Source: Mycolicibacterium moriokaense
GTDB taxonomy: Bacteria; Actinomycetota; Actinomycetes; Mycobacteriales; Mycobacteriaceae
Assembly (NCBI RefSeq): GCF_003201655.1
Contig: NZ_QJJU01000007.1
Coordinates: 1-64,000 of the forward strand
Length of the DNA stretch: 64,000 bases
Reading direction: 5' to 3'
Below the pieces are notes generated by a model, which was not told the origin of the DNA, did no database searches, and saw only the letters and a list, made by a program, of their open reading frames with translations. Positions within the stretch are counted from its first letter, which is position 1. The number at the start of each line of letters is the position of its first letter. Below are positions 18,340-26,681 of the stretch, piece after piece. Both the position numbers and the translations under genes were made by a program.

Positions 18340-19506
18340 ATGCGGAGTAAGGTCAGGGGAGTGGAATTGCGGAGGCTGCTCGCATCGGTCACCGCGCTGG
18401 TAACCGTCGGCGCTGCAGGGTGTTTCGGATCCGGGATCGCAGCAGCCGATGACACGCAAGCCGGCTGGACGCCAGACCACGGGGCACCGAGCGACAGGCC
18501 GCCGCCGCTGGGGACGCCGGGGCGAGGCTACGCGCTTGGCGGTGCGCACGTTCTCGGCATTCCCTATGACGAGTACATTCGCCGCACAGGCGCGGATTGG
18601 TTCCCAGGTCTGAATCGGCAAATCGTCGACTACCCCGCGGGACAGGTTCAGGGCCACGTCCTGGAACGGATGTTTCCAGGAATCAGTCGGCTGCAAGACG
18701 GCTTTCCGGGCCTGGGTATCGACGGCCCGAGCATCGGCGAGTCGGTCGACGAGGGAGAGGGCAACCTCGAAGGGGCGATCCGCGCCGGTGGTCCCGGCAC
18801 CGCGATCGGCTTGTCCGAGGGTGCGATGGTGCTCGACGCCGTACAGGCGAAGCTCGCGAACGATCCGACGGCGCCGCCTCCGAATACGTTGAGCTTCGCG
18901 ACCTATGGCGACCCGCTTGCCAAGCACGCCTTCGGCGAGAGCTTCCTGACCCAGATGTTCCCCGTTGGCAGCGTCGTACCCGCCCTCGACTTCCGCATGC
19001 CGGCTCCGGTGGAAAGCCAGTACGACACTTACCAGTTCGTCTCTGCGTACGACAGCATCGCCGACTGGCCGGACCGGCCGGACAACTGGATGTCCCTCCT
19101 CAACGCGGTCGTTGGCCTCGCGACCGGTCACACCGCGGTGGCGTTCACCAACCCGAGCAACGTGCCCCCGCAGAACATCGCAACGACCGTCAACTCGAGG
19201 GGCGCGAAGACGACGACATACCTGATTCCGGAAGCGCATCTCCCGCTGGTGCTGCCCTTCAAATACCTCGGGGTGGATGAGGGCACGCTGAATCAGCTCG
19301 ACGGGGTGCTGAAACCGATGGTGGATGCGGGATATTCGCGAAACGACGATCCACTGACTGCTCCGATCACGGTGGATCCGGTGCGTGGCTACGACCCCGC
19401 TGCCGTTACGGCGCCGGCCACGCAGGCCGCCTTCGGCGGCGGCGCCGATCCCATTTCGCAGATCCTTGCCGGCGCCCAATACGTGTTGAACCATCAACAG
19501 AAATGA
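18340..19506 (+). CDS. Secreted PE-PPE-domain acyltransferase/hydrolase of the TPP locus
   Basis: About 388 residues. There is an N-terminal signal sequence ([20 protein letters not shown], ending near AAA-DD) followed by a PE-PPE alpha/beta-hydrolase domain. The nucleophile elbow is GLSEG with Ser159. Relatives such as Chp1/Chp2 and the TPP-locus 'PE' protein transfer acyl chains outside the membrane. In TPP synthesis the PE enzyme performs the final acylation in the outer envelope layer. It starts 2 bases after the fadD23 stop, so the genes are co-transcribed. An in-frame GTG at 18361, just after AGGGGA, is an alternative start. Confidence 0.85.
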   Translation: MRSKVRGVELRRLLASVTALVTVGAAGCFGSGIAAADDTQAGWTPDHGAPSDRPPPLGTPGRGYALGGAHVLGIPYDEYIRRTGADWFPGLNRQIVDYPAGQVQGHVLERMFPGISRLQDGFPGLGIDGPSIGESVDEGEGNLEGAIRAGGPGTAIGLSEGAMVLDAVQAKLANDPTAPPPNTLSFATYGDPLAKHAFGESFLTQMFPVGSVVPALDFRMPAPVESQYDTYQFVSAYDSIADWPDRPDNWMSLLNAVVGLATGHTAVAFTNPSNVPPQNIATTVNSRGAKTTTYLIPEAHLPLVLPFKYLGVDEGTLNQLDGVLKPMVDAGYSRNDDPLTAPITVDPVRGYDPAAVTAPATQAAFGGGADPISQILAGAQYVLNHQQK

Positions 19507-19510
19507 CGCG

Positions 19511-20833
19511 ATGCGGCTGCAGTTGAGCAGGCGCATCGCAGATTCTCACACGCCGTCGCGGTCCCGGGTGATGGCGTGGGCTTTGTGGGATTGCGGCGCG
19601 ACGGGCGTGAATGCCGTCGTCGTCACGTTCGTCTTCTCCGTCTATCTCACCGAGCAGGTCGGTTCGGGTTTGCCCGGCCCCACCACACCCGCGAGCTGGC
19701 TGGGGCGGGCGCTGACCATCGCGGGAGTGACCGTCGCGCTGCTGGCGCCTGCTACCGGCATCTGGGTAAACGATCCGAACCGTCGCCGCGCCGTGCTCGC
19801 TGTACTGACGGGCTTGGTCATCGCGATGACGTCGGCGATGTGCCTGATCCGCGCGGACTACCACTACCTGTTGCCCGGTCTGGTGCTGCTCGCATGCACC
19901 GCCGCGTGCAGCGACCTGGCGACGGTGCCGTACAACGCCATGCTGAGGCAACTGTCGACGGGGGAGACGTCGGGCCGGATCTCCGGGCTTGGTTCGGCCG
20001 CCGGATTCGTCGGCAGTGTGCTGCTGCTGCTGATCGTCTACTTCGGCTTCATCCACGGCGACGGCGACACCCGCGGCCTGGTGGGCGTCGCGGCGGCCGA
20101 CGGCGCCAACGTGCGGGCGGCGATGCTGCTTGCCGCGGCCTGGTTCGCTCTGTTCGCTTGGCCGCTGCTGGTGTCCGTGCGCACCCCGGACACCGTCGAC
20201 CGCCCCCAGGTCGTCGGGCTCCTCGGCGCCTACCGCGCGCTGTGGAACGAGGTCAGGGGAGAGTGGCGACGCGACCGCAACTTCGTCTACTACCTGGTGG
20301 CCAGCGCGATATTCAGAGACGGGCTCACGGGTGTGTTCGCCTTCGGGGCGGTGCTCGGTGTCAGCGTGTACGGAGTGTCGCAGGCTGACGTGCTGGTGTT
20401 CGGCGTGTGCGCCAGCATCGTCGCCGCGATTGGAGCGGTGCTGGGTGGCCTGCTCGACGACCGATTGGGCTCCAAGCCTGTCATCGTCGGCTCGCTCGCC
20501 ACGATGATCGTCGTCGGGTTGGCCCTGCTCACCCTGTCCGGGGTGCTGGCGTTCTGGATCTGCGGCCTGCTGCTGTGCCTGTTCGTCGGTCCCACCCTGG
20601 CGTCTGCACGGGCGCTGATGCTGCGGATGTCCGCAGAGGGCAAGGAAGGCGTGGCGTTCGGGCTCTACACGACTGCGGGCCGTGCAGCGTCGTTCCTGGC
20701 CCCCTTGATGTTCTTCACCTTCATCGACCTGTTCGGGACCGACCGGGCCGGTATGGGCGGGCTATGCGTGGTGCTGGCGGCGGGCCTAGCGGCGATGGTG
20801 ATCGCCGTGCGGGTGCCCCGCGAGGCGAACTAG
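19511..20833 (+). CDS. MFS permease, UMF1/Atg22-like
   Basis: A 440-residue protein with twelve predicted membrane helices. The N-terminal ALWDCGATGVNAVVVTFVF segment is typical of the UMF1 (Atg22-like) branch of the major facilitator superfamily. The start lies 4 bases after the PE-PPE gene stop, so it is probably in the same transcript. The substrate is unknown. No regulator or metabolic partner nearby identifies it, and it is not part of the described TPP core set. Confidence 0.8.
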   Translation: MRLQLSRRIADSHTPSRSRVMAWALWDCGATGVNAVVVTFVFSVYLTEQVGSGLPGPTTPASWLGRALTIAGVTVALLAPATGIWVNDPNRRRAVLAVLTGLVIAMTSAMCLIRADYHYLLPGLVLLACTAACSDLATVPYNAMLRQLSTGETSGRISGLGSAAGFVGSVLLLLIVYFGFIHGDGDTRGLVGVAAADGANVRAAMLLAAAWFALFAWPLLVSVRTPDTVDRPQVVGLLGAYRALWNEVRGEWRRDRNFVYYLVASAIFRDGLTGVFAFGAVLGVSVYGVSQADVLVFGVCASIVAAIGAVLGGLLDDRLGSKPVIVGSLATMIVVGLALLTLSGVLAFWICGLLLCLFVGPTLASARALMLRMSAEGKEGVAFGLYTTAGRAASFLAPLMFFTFIDLFGTDRAGMGGLCVVLAAGLAAMVIAVRVPREAN

Positions 20834-20866
20834 TACTTGCCGCAGGTCTTCGGCGAAGATGGGTCT

Positions 20867-21649
20867 GTGCCTGCAGCATCCCGATCGCGCGTCGCCGACT
20901 TGATCGGCGATCGCCCGCTCAGCGCGCGATCTGTCCTTGCGACGGGGCTGCTTGGCGCCCCCCAGCCCCACCTCACGGTCGGAGAACTCGTCGCGATCGC
21001 GTCGCTCTTCGGCATCAGCGACGGCGCCGCAAGGACGTGCCTGTGGCGGATGGTCTCCAACGGGGAACTGGTCAGCGACGACGGCACCTACGCGCTTTCG
21101 GGGGCCTTGCTCGAACGGCGCCAACGGGTCGACGAGGCGTCTCGGATCGACGATCATGCCGCACCGCCGTGGGATGGCACATGGGAGCTGGCGGTCGTCT
21201 CGCTGGAACGTCGGTCGGCGGCGGACCGGCTTGCGCTGCGCAAGGCCGCTACGGCGCTGCACCTCGCCGAACTACGCGAGGGTGTCTGGATTCGCCCGGA
21301 CAATCTGGACCGCGACCGCCTGCCGACGCAGCGTGCAGTGCTGGACCGGCAATGCGTTCACTTCCACAGCGCCGCTACCGGCATCCCCGTCGATACGGTG
21401 AGATCCCTATTCAGCCTTGATGATTGGGCAACAGATGCGCGGCGGCTCACGCTCGCACTACTCGATGAAGTCGAAGATCTCGCGTATCAGTTCGGGCTGT
21501 CTGTGGCCGTTGTCCGCCATCTTCAACTCGATCCACTCCTACCCGCCGAGCTCATCCCGGAGGAATGGCCGGGACAGGACCTGCGCAGCGCATACAGTCG
21601 CTTAAACGAAAAGTTCAAACAGCGTCTCAGCAGCGCCTTCACGCGTTGA
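20867..21649 (+). CDS. PaaX-family transcriptional regulator
   Basis: About 260 residues. The N-terminal winged helix (ARSVLATGLLG...LTVGELVAIASLFGISDGAARTCLWRMVSNGEL) is followed by the PaaX-type central and C-terminal domains. PaaX proteins are repressors that often sense aryl- or acyl-CoA thioesters. I chose GTG 20867 (VPAASRSR) because an in-frame upstream TTG at 20837 nearly abuts the MFS stop and would add a non-conserved tail. It converges on a propionyl-CoA synthetase gene, so an acyl-CoA-type effector is possible but unproven. Confidence 0.82.
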   Translation: MPAASRSRVADLIGDRPLSARSVLATGLLGAPQPHLTVGELVAIASLFGISDGAARTCLWRMVSNGELVSDDGTYALSGALLERRQRVDEASRIDDHAAPPWDGTWELAVVSLERRSAADRLALRKAATALHLAELREGVWIRPDNLDRDRLPTQRAVLDRQCVHFHSAATGIPVDTVRSLFSLDDWATDARRLTLALLDEVEDLAYQFGLSVAVVRHLQLDPLLPAELIPEEWPGQDLRSAYSRLNEKFKQRLSSAFTR

Positions 21650-21684
21650 CGCTTTCTCCGTCTGTTCGCGCAGAGTCAACGCGT
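21641..21684. terminator. Inverted repeat spanning the stops of two convergent genes
   Basis: ACGCGTTGAC (21641-21650) and GTCAACGCGT (21675-21684) are perfect complements around a 24-base spacer. Each arm contains the last two codons and TGA of one convergent gene, so both proteins end in Thr-Arg. It could act as a bidirectional terminator, although the loop is long and there is no clear T-run. Confidence 0.45.
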
Positions 21685-23547
21685 CAGGATCGGTTTGAGC
21701 GCGTCGAGCACCGCGGGGTCTTCGATGGTCGACGGCAACGGCTCGTCGCGCCCGTCGGCGATGCCCCGCATGGTCTTGCGCAGGATCTTGCCCGACCGGG
21801 TCTTCGGCAGCGCGGGAACGACGTCGACGAGCTTGAAACAGGCCACCGCGCCGATGTTTTCGCGCACCGCCGCGATCAGTTCGTCCGCGAGGCGCTCGGC
21901 CGTCGCACCGGCCTTTAGCACGACGAAACCGCGCGGCACCTGACCCTTGATCTCGTCGGCGACGCCGATCACCGCACACTCCGCGACGGCAGGATGCCCG
22001 GCTAGCACCGCCTCGATCGATCCTGTCGACATCCGGTGTCCCGCAACGTTGATGACGTCGTCGGTGCGGCCCATCACGAACAGATATCCGTCGTCATCGA
22101 TGTACCCGCCGTCGCCGGTCAGGTAGTAGCCCGGGAAAGCCGACAGGTAGGAGGAGACGTAGCGGTCGTCGTCGCCCCACAGCGTCGGCAGGGTGCCCGG
22201 CGGCAGTGGCAGCCGCACACAGATCGCGCCTTCTTCGTCCGCGTCGCACTCCGAGCCGTCCGGCCGCAGGATGCGCACGTCGTAGCCGGGCATCGGCACC
22301 GACGCGGAGCCGGGCTTGAGTCGTAGCGGCTCGACACCCATCGGGTTGGCGGCAATGCTCCAGCCGGTTTCTGTCTGCCACCAGTGGTCGACGACCGGGA
22401 TGCCGAGGATGTCCGACGCCCAGCCGTAGGTGCTCGGGTCGAGACGTTCGCCGGCCTGGAACAGGTACTTCAGCGCAGAGAGGTCGTACTTGGCCAGCTG
22501 CATGCCCTCGGGGTCTTCCTTCTTGATCGCGCGGATCGCCGTCGGTGCGGTGAACATCGCCTTCACGCCGTGCTCGGATGCGACGCGCCAGAACGCGCCC
22601 GCGTCCGGAGTGCCGACGGGCTTGCCTTCGTACAGCACGGTCGTCGCGCCGAGTAGCAGCGGCCCGTAGACGATGTAGGAGTGCCCGACGACCCAGCCGA
22701 CATCGGATGCGGCCCAATAGGTTTCGCCCGGATGCGTGTCGTAGATGTTGCGCATGCTCCACAGCAGCGCCACCGCATGACCACCGTTGTCGCGGACGAT
22801 GCCCTTGGGCTTGCCGGTGGTTCCCGACGTGTACAGGACGTATAGCGGGTCGGTGGCCGCGACGGGCACTGGGTCGACGGGCCGCGCATCAGCCATCAGC
22901 TCGTGCCAGTCGTGGTCGCGTCCGGCAAGCAGCTCGCACGGGCGCTGCTCACGCTGCAGGATCACGCACGCGGGCGGCGCGTGCTCGGCGATGTCGAGCG
23001 CGGCGTCGAGCATCGGCTTGTAGTCGACGGTTCTTGTCGGCTCGATGCCACACGATGCGGACACGATGACGGCAGGTTGCGCGTCGTCGATGCGTGCCGC
23101 GAGCTCAATCGCCGCGAACCCGCCGAAGACCACCGAATGCACGGCGCCGAGCCGCGCGCAGGCGAGCATCGCGATCACCGCCTCGGGCACCATCGGCATG
23201 TAGATGACGACACGGTCACCCTTGCCGACGCCCAGCCCGCGCAGCGCGCCTGCGAAACGCGCCGTCTCGTCCAGCAGCTCGCGGTATGTGTAGGTGCGCT
23301 TGGCCCCGGTCAGCGGCGAGTCGTAGATCAGCGCAGGCTGCTCGGCGCGGCCACCCTCGACGTGCCGGTCCAGCGCGTTGGCGCAGGTGTTGAGCTCACC
23401 GTCGGGAAACCATCGGTAGAACGGCGGGTTGGAGTCGTCGAGGACGCGCTGTGGTTCGCGGGTCCATGTCACCGTGCGGGCGGCGTCGGCCCAAAATGCG
23501 GTGGGGTTGGCGATGCTGGCGTTGAACAAGTCCCGGTAGCCGCCCAT
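21676..23547 (-). CDS. prpE: Propionyl-CoA synthetase (ACSS3/PrpE-like)
   Basis: About 623 residues. The N-terminus (YRDLF...TWTREPQRVLDDSNPPFYRWFPDG) is typical of PrpE/ACSS3 rather than of acetyl-CoA synthetase. The P-loop is YTSGTTGKPKG, followed by YWAASDVGWVVGHSYIVYGP and, near the C-terminus, GRTDDVINVAGHR and the catalytic Lys in KTRSGKILRKT. It converts propionate, ATP and CoA to propionyl-CoA and AMP. I chose the ATG at 23547 (MGGYRDLF); the ATG at 23592 would overlap the divergent hydrolase start. Propionyl-CoA feeds methyl-branched lipids in mycobacteria, but no methylmalonyl-specific PKS is present here. Confidence 0.85.
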   Translation of the reverse strand: MGGYRDLFNASIANPTAFWADAARTVTWTREPQRVLDDSNPPFYRWFPDGELNTCANALDRHVEGGRAEQPALIYDSPLTGAKRTYTYRELLDETARFAGALRGLGVGKGDRVVIYMPMVPEAVIAMLACARLGAVHSVVFGGFAAIELAARIDDAQPAVIVSASCGIEPTRTVDYKPMLDAALDIAEHAPPACVILQREQRPCELLAGRDHDWHELMADARPVDPVPVAATDPLYVLYTSGTTGKPKGIVRDNGGHAVALLWSMRNIYDTHPGETYWAASDVGWVVGHSYIVYGPLLLGATTVLYEGKPVGTPDAGAFWRVASEHGVKAMFTAPTAIRAIKKEDPEGMQLAKYDLSALKYLFQAGERLDPSTYGWASDILGIPVVDHWWQTETGWSIAANPMGVEPLRLKPGSASVPMPGYDVRILRPDGSECDADEEGAICVRLPLPPGTLPTLWGDDDRYVSSYLSAFPGYYLTGDGGYIDDDGYLFVMGRTDDVINVAGHRMSTGSIEAVLAGHPAVAECAVIGVADEIKGQVPRGFVVLKAGATAERLADELIAAVRENIGAVACFKLVDVVPALPKTRSGKILRKTMRGIADGRDEPLPSTIEDPAVLDALKPILTR

Positions 23548-23590
23548 ACCGGGCACGGTAGCGCGATGGCCGTTCTCTATAGTCCGATTC

Positions 23591-24463
23591 ATGACCTCTG
23601 AGCCGCCGCCGATCGACGGCGTGCGTCGGTCCTTCGTCGACGCCCGTGGCGTGCGGTTTCACGTCACCGAGGCCGGCCCCGCCGACGGACGCCCCGTCCT
23701 CGCACTACACGGCTGGCCGCAACACCACTGGGTGTACCGCGACCTGCTTGCCGACCCGCCGTCCGGGCTGCGCATCATCGCACCCGACCTGCCCGGATAC
23801 GGGTGGTCGGGGCCGGCGCCGCACAAGTGGGCGAAGGATGACGTCGCTAGTGATGTGCTTGCGCTGCTCGACGCACTCGGGCTCGACCGTGTCCTGTTGG
23901 TGGGTCACGACTGGGGCGGGTTCGTCGGTTACCGGATGGTGTTGCGGGAGCCGCAGCGGTTCGACGGCTATCTCGCACTGAACATGGCGCACCCGTGGGT
24001 GACTCCGCGTGTAGTGATCCCTCAGCTCTGGCGGTTCTGGTACCAGGTGGTGATCGGCACTGCCGGGGTGCCCATTCAGCGGCACACCAAGTTCCTCGAA
24101 CAGGCCTACAAGTCTAGTTCCGCAATCGATGCCGAGACGGCGCGCGTGTACACCGACCGCTTCCGTGACCCAGTCGTAGCGCGCACCGGTCGAGACACCT
24201 ATCGGACGTTCGTGCTTCGTGAGATACCGGGCAGCGCGCGCAATCCCGAGACCCGTCGCGCGACCGTGCCGATTCGCGCACTGTTCGGCCTTCACGACGC
24301 GGCCATCCATCCTTCGATGGTCGCGGCCGAAACGGCGAATGCCGACGATTACACACTCGAAACCGTTGACACTAGCCACTTCGTCATCGACGAGCGCCCG
24401 GATCTGGTGCGGGCGAAGCTGATTGCGCTGGCCGAGGAAACCGCCCCTAAGCCGCAGGCGTAA
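23591..24463 (+). CDS. Alpha/beta hydrolase, epoxide hydrolase-like
   Basis: 290 residues with the epoxide-hydrolase signature HGWPQ (39-44 region, oxyanion hole), nucleophile Asp107 in GHDWGG and a catalytic His near 263 in DTSHF. Asp rather than Ser at the elbow separates it from esterases; the family would open epoxides through an alkyl-enzyme ester. A haloalkane dehalogenase is the main alternative, but HGWP favours epoxide hydrolase. It is divergent from prpE with about 43 bases between starts, so the promoters overlap. Mycobacteria carry many Eph paralogs and I cannot assign a specific one. Confidence 0.8.
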   Translation: MTSEPPPIDGVRRSFVDARGVRFHVTEAGPADGRPVLALHGWPQHHWVYRDLLADPPSGLRIIAPDLPGYGWSGPAPHKWAKDDVASDVLALLDALGLDRVLLVGHDWGGFVGYRMVLREPQRFDGYLALNMAHPWVTPRVVIPQLWRFWYQVVIGTAGVPIQRHTKFLEQAYKSSSAIDAETARVYTDRFRDPVVARTGRDTYRTFVLREIPGSARNPETRRATVPIRALFGLHDAAIHPSMVAAETANADDYTLETVDTSHFVIDERPDLVRAKLIALAEETAPKPQA

Positions 24464-24934
24464 TTTCCTGACACTGACATTCGTCGGTGGGTCGCTCATC
24501 CCATTCTGCGGGACGCCAGAGTACCGTCGCTGTTGATGGCAGCTGTAGATCGTCCCGATGGACGCGCAGAACCCTTCCGCGCCATGATCAATGCCGCGCT
24601 CGAATACGTTGACTCGTTTCGGCCTCCGGCCAAGAATCGCGCTTCCCGATCCGTGTCGCGGCCCAAGGACAAGCGCTGACTAAAGCAACGCTAGCTCCGA
24701 CGCGCGCGGCCGGGTGCGCGTCTTCGTGACGATCTCAACCGTTGGTGACGATGCTGTCTGACGCCTGCAACGAGATTGATTGCGCCAGAGGTGAGTACCC
24801 CAGTCGCAAGCGCGGCAAATGTCTTCGATGCGGCGCTTCTCACAGCTTGTTCGTCTCGCCGGGAGGCGACATGACCTGTGATCACCGAATCACACTGATG
24901 CACAGCAGATCCGGACTAGACGCCGTAGTCACTG
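24464..24934. other. 471-bp region without a confident gene
   Basis: On the plus strand 24536-24679 is an open frame of 47 codons (starts MAAVDRPDGR, ends PKDKR) that looks like the basic tail of some larger protein. It has no good ribosome binding site and I do not recognise it. The rest, including a 70-codon minus-strand frame over 24691-24903, has no codon signal I trust. It may be decayed sequence. Confidence 0.4.
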
Positions 24935-25240
24935 TTAGGGGGTCCAGACGCCCCAAGGCACGAACGGGTCGGTGCCGTTCGGCACGTACGGATTCGCACC
25001 ACCGCCGAGGTCAGCCTGCGGTAGTACGGCGATCGGCGCACCGGGCGGCAGGGCCACAGGTCCGCTTAGCGGAGCGTTGGGTGAAGGGGCCGCGGAGGTC
25101 GCGGCAACGGGAGCGGTCGGTCCTGCAACGACCGCTCCCGGGTCGACATTGGCCGCAGCGGCGAACGGCGCAGCGGCGATCACGGCGCCTGCCGCGAGCG
25201 CCGTCAGTGCCGACGATAAGGCGAGTTTGGTGATGGTCAT
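24935..25240 (-). CDS. Small secreted Ala/Pro-rich protein
   Basis: 101 residues. A clear Sec signal peptide (MTITKLALSSALTALAAGAV... with cleavage near AAA-ANV at about 30) precedes a Pro/Ala/Gly-rich mature part ending in NPYVPNGTDPFVPWGVWTP. There are no cysteines and no known domain. The gene has a GGAG-type binding site (AAGACCGGAGATACGAC before ATG). A GTAACC motif about 70 bases upstream (25291-25312, minus strand) is shared with four neighbouring genes, placing it in the same putative regulon. Function unknown. Confidence 0.7.
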   Translation of the reverse strand: MTITKLALSSALTALAAGAVIAAAPFAAAANVDPGAVVAGPTAPVAATSAAPSPNAPLSGPVALPPGAPIAVLPQADLGGGANPYVPNGTDPFVPWGVWTP

Positions 25241-25290
25241 GTCGTATCTCCGGTCTTCTCATGCCTCGTCCTGTTTGGAGGCTTCGTTGT

Positions 25291-25312
25291 GGAGGTAGGC
25301 AGGCGGGTTACA
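25291..25312 (-). promoter_or_regulatory. GTAACC motif, copy upstream of the 24935-25240 gene
   Basis: On the minus strand it reads TGTAACCCGCCTGCCTACC. It matches four other local copies: TGTAACC, a C/G-rich spacer of about seven bases, then a TA-containing block. Each lies just upstream of a gene start. Confidence 0.5.
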
Positions 25313-25348
25313 CGAGCAGATACCAACCACAGCGAACCGTCCTGCCGT

Positions 25349-25498
25349 TCATAACATGTGGTGACGCATCAGAGGGATGCCGACTTTGTTGACGATGACC
25401 CGATATCCGTTGGCCTGCAACGTCGCGATCGTTTCCGCTGCTGTGGTCGCACTGAGCGCCGCTGGGGTCTGCGCGGTCGTGGTTGCTCTCCCATGCAC
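25349..25498 (-). CDS. Truncated cytosolic-looking paralog of the neighbouring secreted family
   Basis: A 49-codon frame starting GTG three bases after the stop of the upstream gene, with GGAGG overlapping that gene's last codons. It contains AAETIATLQANGYRVIVNK, which aligns with DTINALQAQGFNVQLNG of the upstream protein and with the proteins at 60543 and 60919. It lacks a signal peptide and ends before the PL-x2-C block, so both family cysteines are missing. It is either a tiny functional partner or the remnant of a tandem duplicate. Translation is plausible because of coupling to the upstream gene. Confidence 0.5.
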   Translation of the reverse strand: MHGRATTTAQTPAALSATTAAETIATLQANGYRVIVNKVGIPLMRHHML

Positions 25499-25501
25499 GA
25501 G

Positions 25502-25813
25502 TTACCCTCCCTTGCAAGATATGTCGACCCAGACGGTGGTCAACTTCGTCGGGTCGATAATCGCCCCTGCTGAATTGATGTTGTCGTTGTGCATTCCCTC
25601 GATGTCCGTGACCTTGCACCCCGACAGCGGGTATACCGCTGCCCCATTGAGCTGCACGTTGAAGCCCTGGGCTTGAAGCGCATTGATGGTGTCTTGGGCG
25701 TTGCCGTAGCCGCCGGGACCGCCGACTGCTCCCGCCGGGCTTGCCAATCCAAGGGCGGCGACCGCCCAGGCGCCCGCGGTGGCGGCGGCGATGGCAGGGG
25801 TGAACTTCTGCAT
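25502..25813 (-). CDS. Small secreted two-cysteine protein (family member 1)
   Basis: 103 residues. A signal peptide (MQKFTPAIAAATAGAWAVAAL, cleaved near AGA-V) is followed by a core NAQDTINALQAQGFNVQLNG, then PLSGCKVTDI and a C-terminal DISCKGG. The two cysteines probably form a disulfide. ATG 25813 is chosen because GGAGG lies 8 bases upstream; longer in-frame starts would bury the signal peptide. Paralogs lie at 25349, 60543 and 60919. The family is common in mycobacteria and has no known function. A GTAACC motif lies about 70 bases upstream. Confidence 0.78.
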   Translation of the reverse strand: MQKFTPAIAAATAGAWAVAALGLASPAGAVGGPGGYGNAQDTINALQAQGFNVQLNGAAVYPLSGCKVTDIEGMHNDNINSAGAIIDPTKLTTVWVDISCKGG

Positions 25814-25883
25814 GGTGAATGCCTCCATGTGTGCGCGTGGAAATGGCGATCTCTGCCGTGGCGGAACCATGATTAGCTCCCAC

Positions 25884-25907
25884 GGATAGGTAGGTTGCGG
25901 GTTACAA
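25884..25907 (-). promoter_or_regulatory. GTAACC motif, copy upstream of the 25502-25813 gene
   Basis: The minus strand reads TTGTAACCCGCAACCTACC followed by TATCC. The block matches the copies before tatA, the sigma gene, the cupredoxin gene and the 24935 gene. Confidence 0.5.
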
Positions 25908-26070
25908 GCGAGCCGGACGTACCCACCTGACAGAGTCGGGTCGTCGAAATCGACTGTTTTCGGTATTGGTTCGCGCAAGGCCGGAGCGCTCGAAAATCTT
26001 TGTACGCCAATGGATCACAACCATCCGGTATGACCAAACGCGGCGACAGCTAGGCAGTTTCGGGATGGCG

Positions 26071-26090
26071 TTGTAACCCACCGCCGTATC
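26071..26090 (+). promoter_or_regulatory. GTAACC motif, copy upstream of tatA
   Basis: TTGTAACCCACCGCCGTATC, 32 bases before the tatA ATG. It matches the pattern TTGTAACC, seven bases, GTAT/TATC seen in the other local copies. Confidence 0.5.
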
Positions 26091-26121
26091 CATTGGTGAC
26101 AAGTTGTGTCTGGAGGTAGTG

Positions 26122-26388
26122 ATGTTCGCCAATTTTGGTCCAGGACACTGGGCAGTACTCGCCATCGTGATGATCGTGCTCTTCGGTGCCAAGAAGCTGC
26201 CTGACGCGGCCCGCTCACTGGGCAAGTCGATGCGAATCTTCAAAGCCGAATTGGGTGAGCTGCACAACGAGGGGACGCTCGAGATTCTTGACGCCGCGCC
26301 GAACCCGGGGCCATCCGAGCGGGTCGACGCCGCGGCTCCCGGTCGGGGCCAGACCCAGACCGACGCTGGATGCGCTCCAATCGGCTGA
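26122..26388 (+). CDS. tatA: TatA-family twin-arginine translocase subunit
   Basis: 88 residues. One N-terminal membrane helix (GHWAVLAIVMIVLFG) is followed by the diagnostic amphipathic hinge FGAKKLPDAARSLGKSMRIF, then a charged, poorly conserved tail. TatA oligomers form the pore for folded, often cofactor-bearing proteins. ATG 26122 follows GGAGG by 6 bases. It is separate from the housekeeping tatAC locus (no tatC here) but lies directly before a sigma gene and downstream ORFs that include a Tat-signal protein (28430) and a possible second one (27230). It may therefore be a dedicated subunit for this island. Confidence 0.88.
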   Translation: MFANFGPGHWAVLAIVMIVLFGAKKLPDAARSLGKSMRIFKAELGELHNEGTLEILDAAPNPGPSERVDAAAPGRGQTQTDAGCAPIG

Positions 26389-26653
26389 TGAACCTGGCGT
26401 TTGAGATGCTTTCCAGTGCTCCTTTGACCATCGAGCACGCGGTTGTTCTCGTGCGCCGACTTATCGGCACCCCGATGTCGATCGCTCCAACCCGCGACAG
26501 AGCTTCTGCCGCTTGGCAATCGACGTGCCCAGGGCGTCAATGGAAGTGCGCCATCCGCGTGAGTTTCTGTGTCCAGCCCTATAGCGGTGAGTGGCGCATT
26601 CCGCTCGGTCACGTCGCTTAGCCGGTGACCTCTTCGGGTGCTCGGCGACTGGT

Positions 26654-26674
26654 TTGTAACCGCCGCCCGTATTC
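26654..26674 (+). promoter_or_regulatory. GTAACC motif, copy upstream of the ECF sigma gene
   Basis: TTTGTAACCGCCGCCCGTATT lies 7 bases before the sigma ATG at 26682, so the transcript, if started here, would be nearly leaderless. A GGTTT just upstream could alternatively be read as part of a SigF-like element. The rest of the 293-bp gap between tatA and the sigma gene (26389-26681) shows no other feature. Confidence 0.5.
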
Positions 26675-26681
26675 ACCAGGG

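Noticed and set aside
12060..20833. Glycopeptidolipid cluster (because of the Gap-like gene)
   Set aside because: No mps non-ribosomal synthetase, glycosyltransferase or methyltransferase genes are present; PKS, papA3, mmpL10, fadD23 and PE fit TPP better.
24691..24903. A 70-codon minus-strand ORF
   Set aside because: Low-complexity basic tail, no binding site and no similarity to the secreted proteins next to it.
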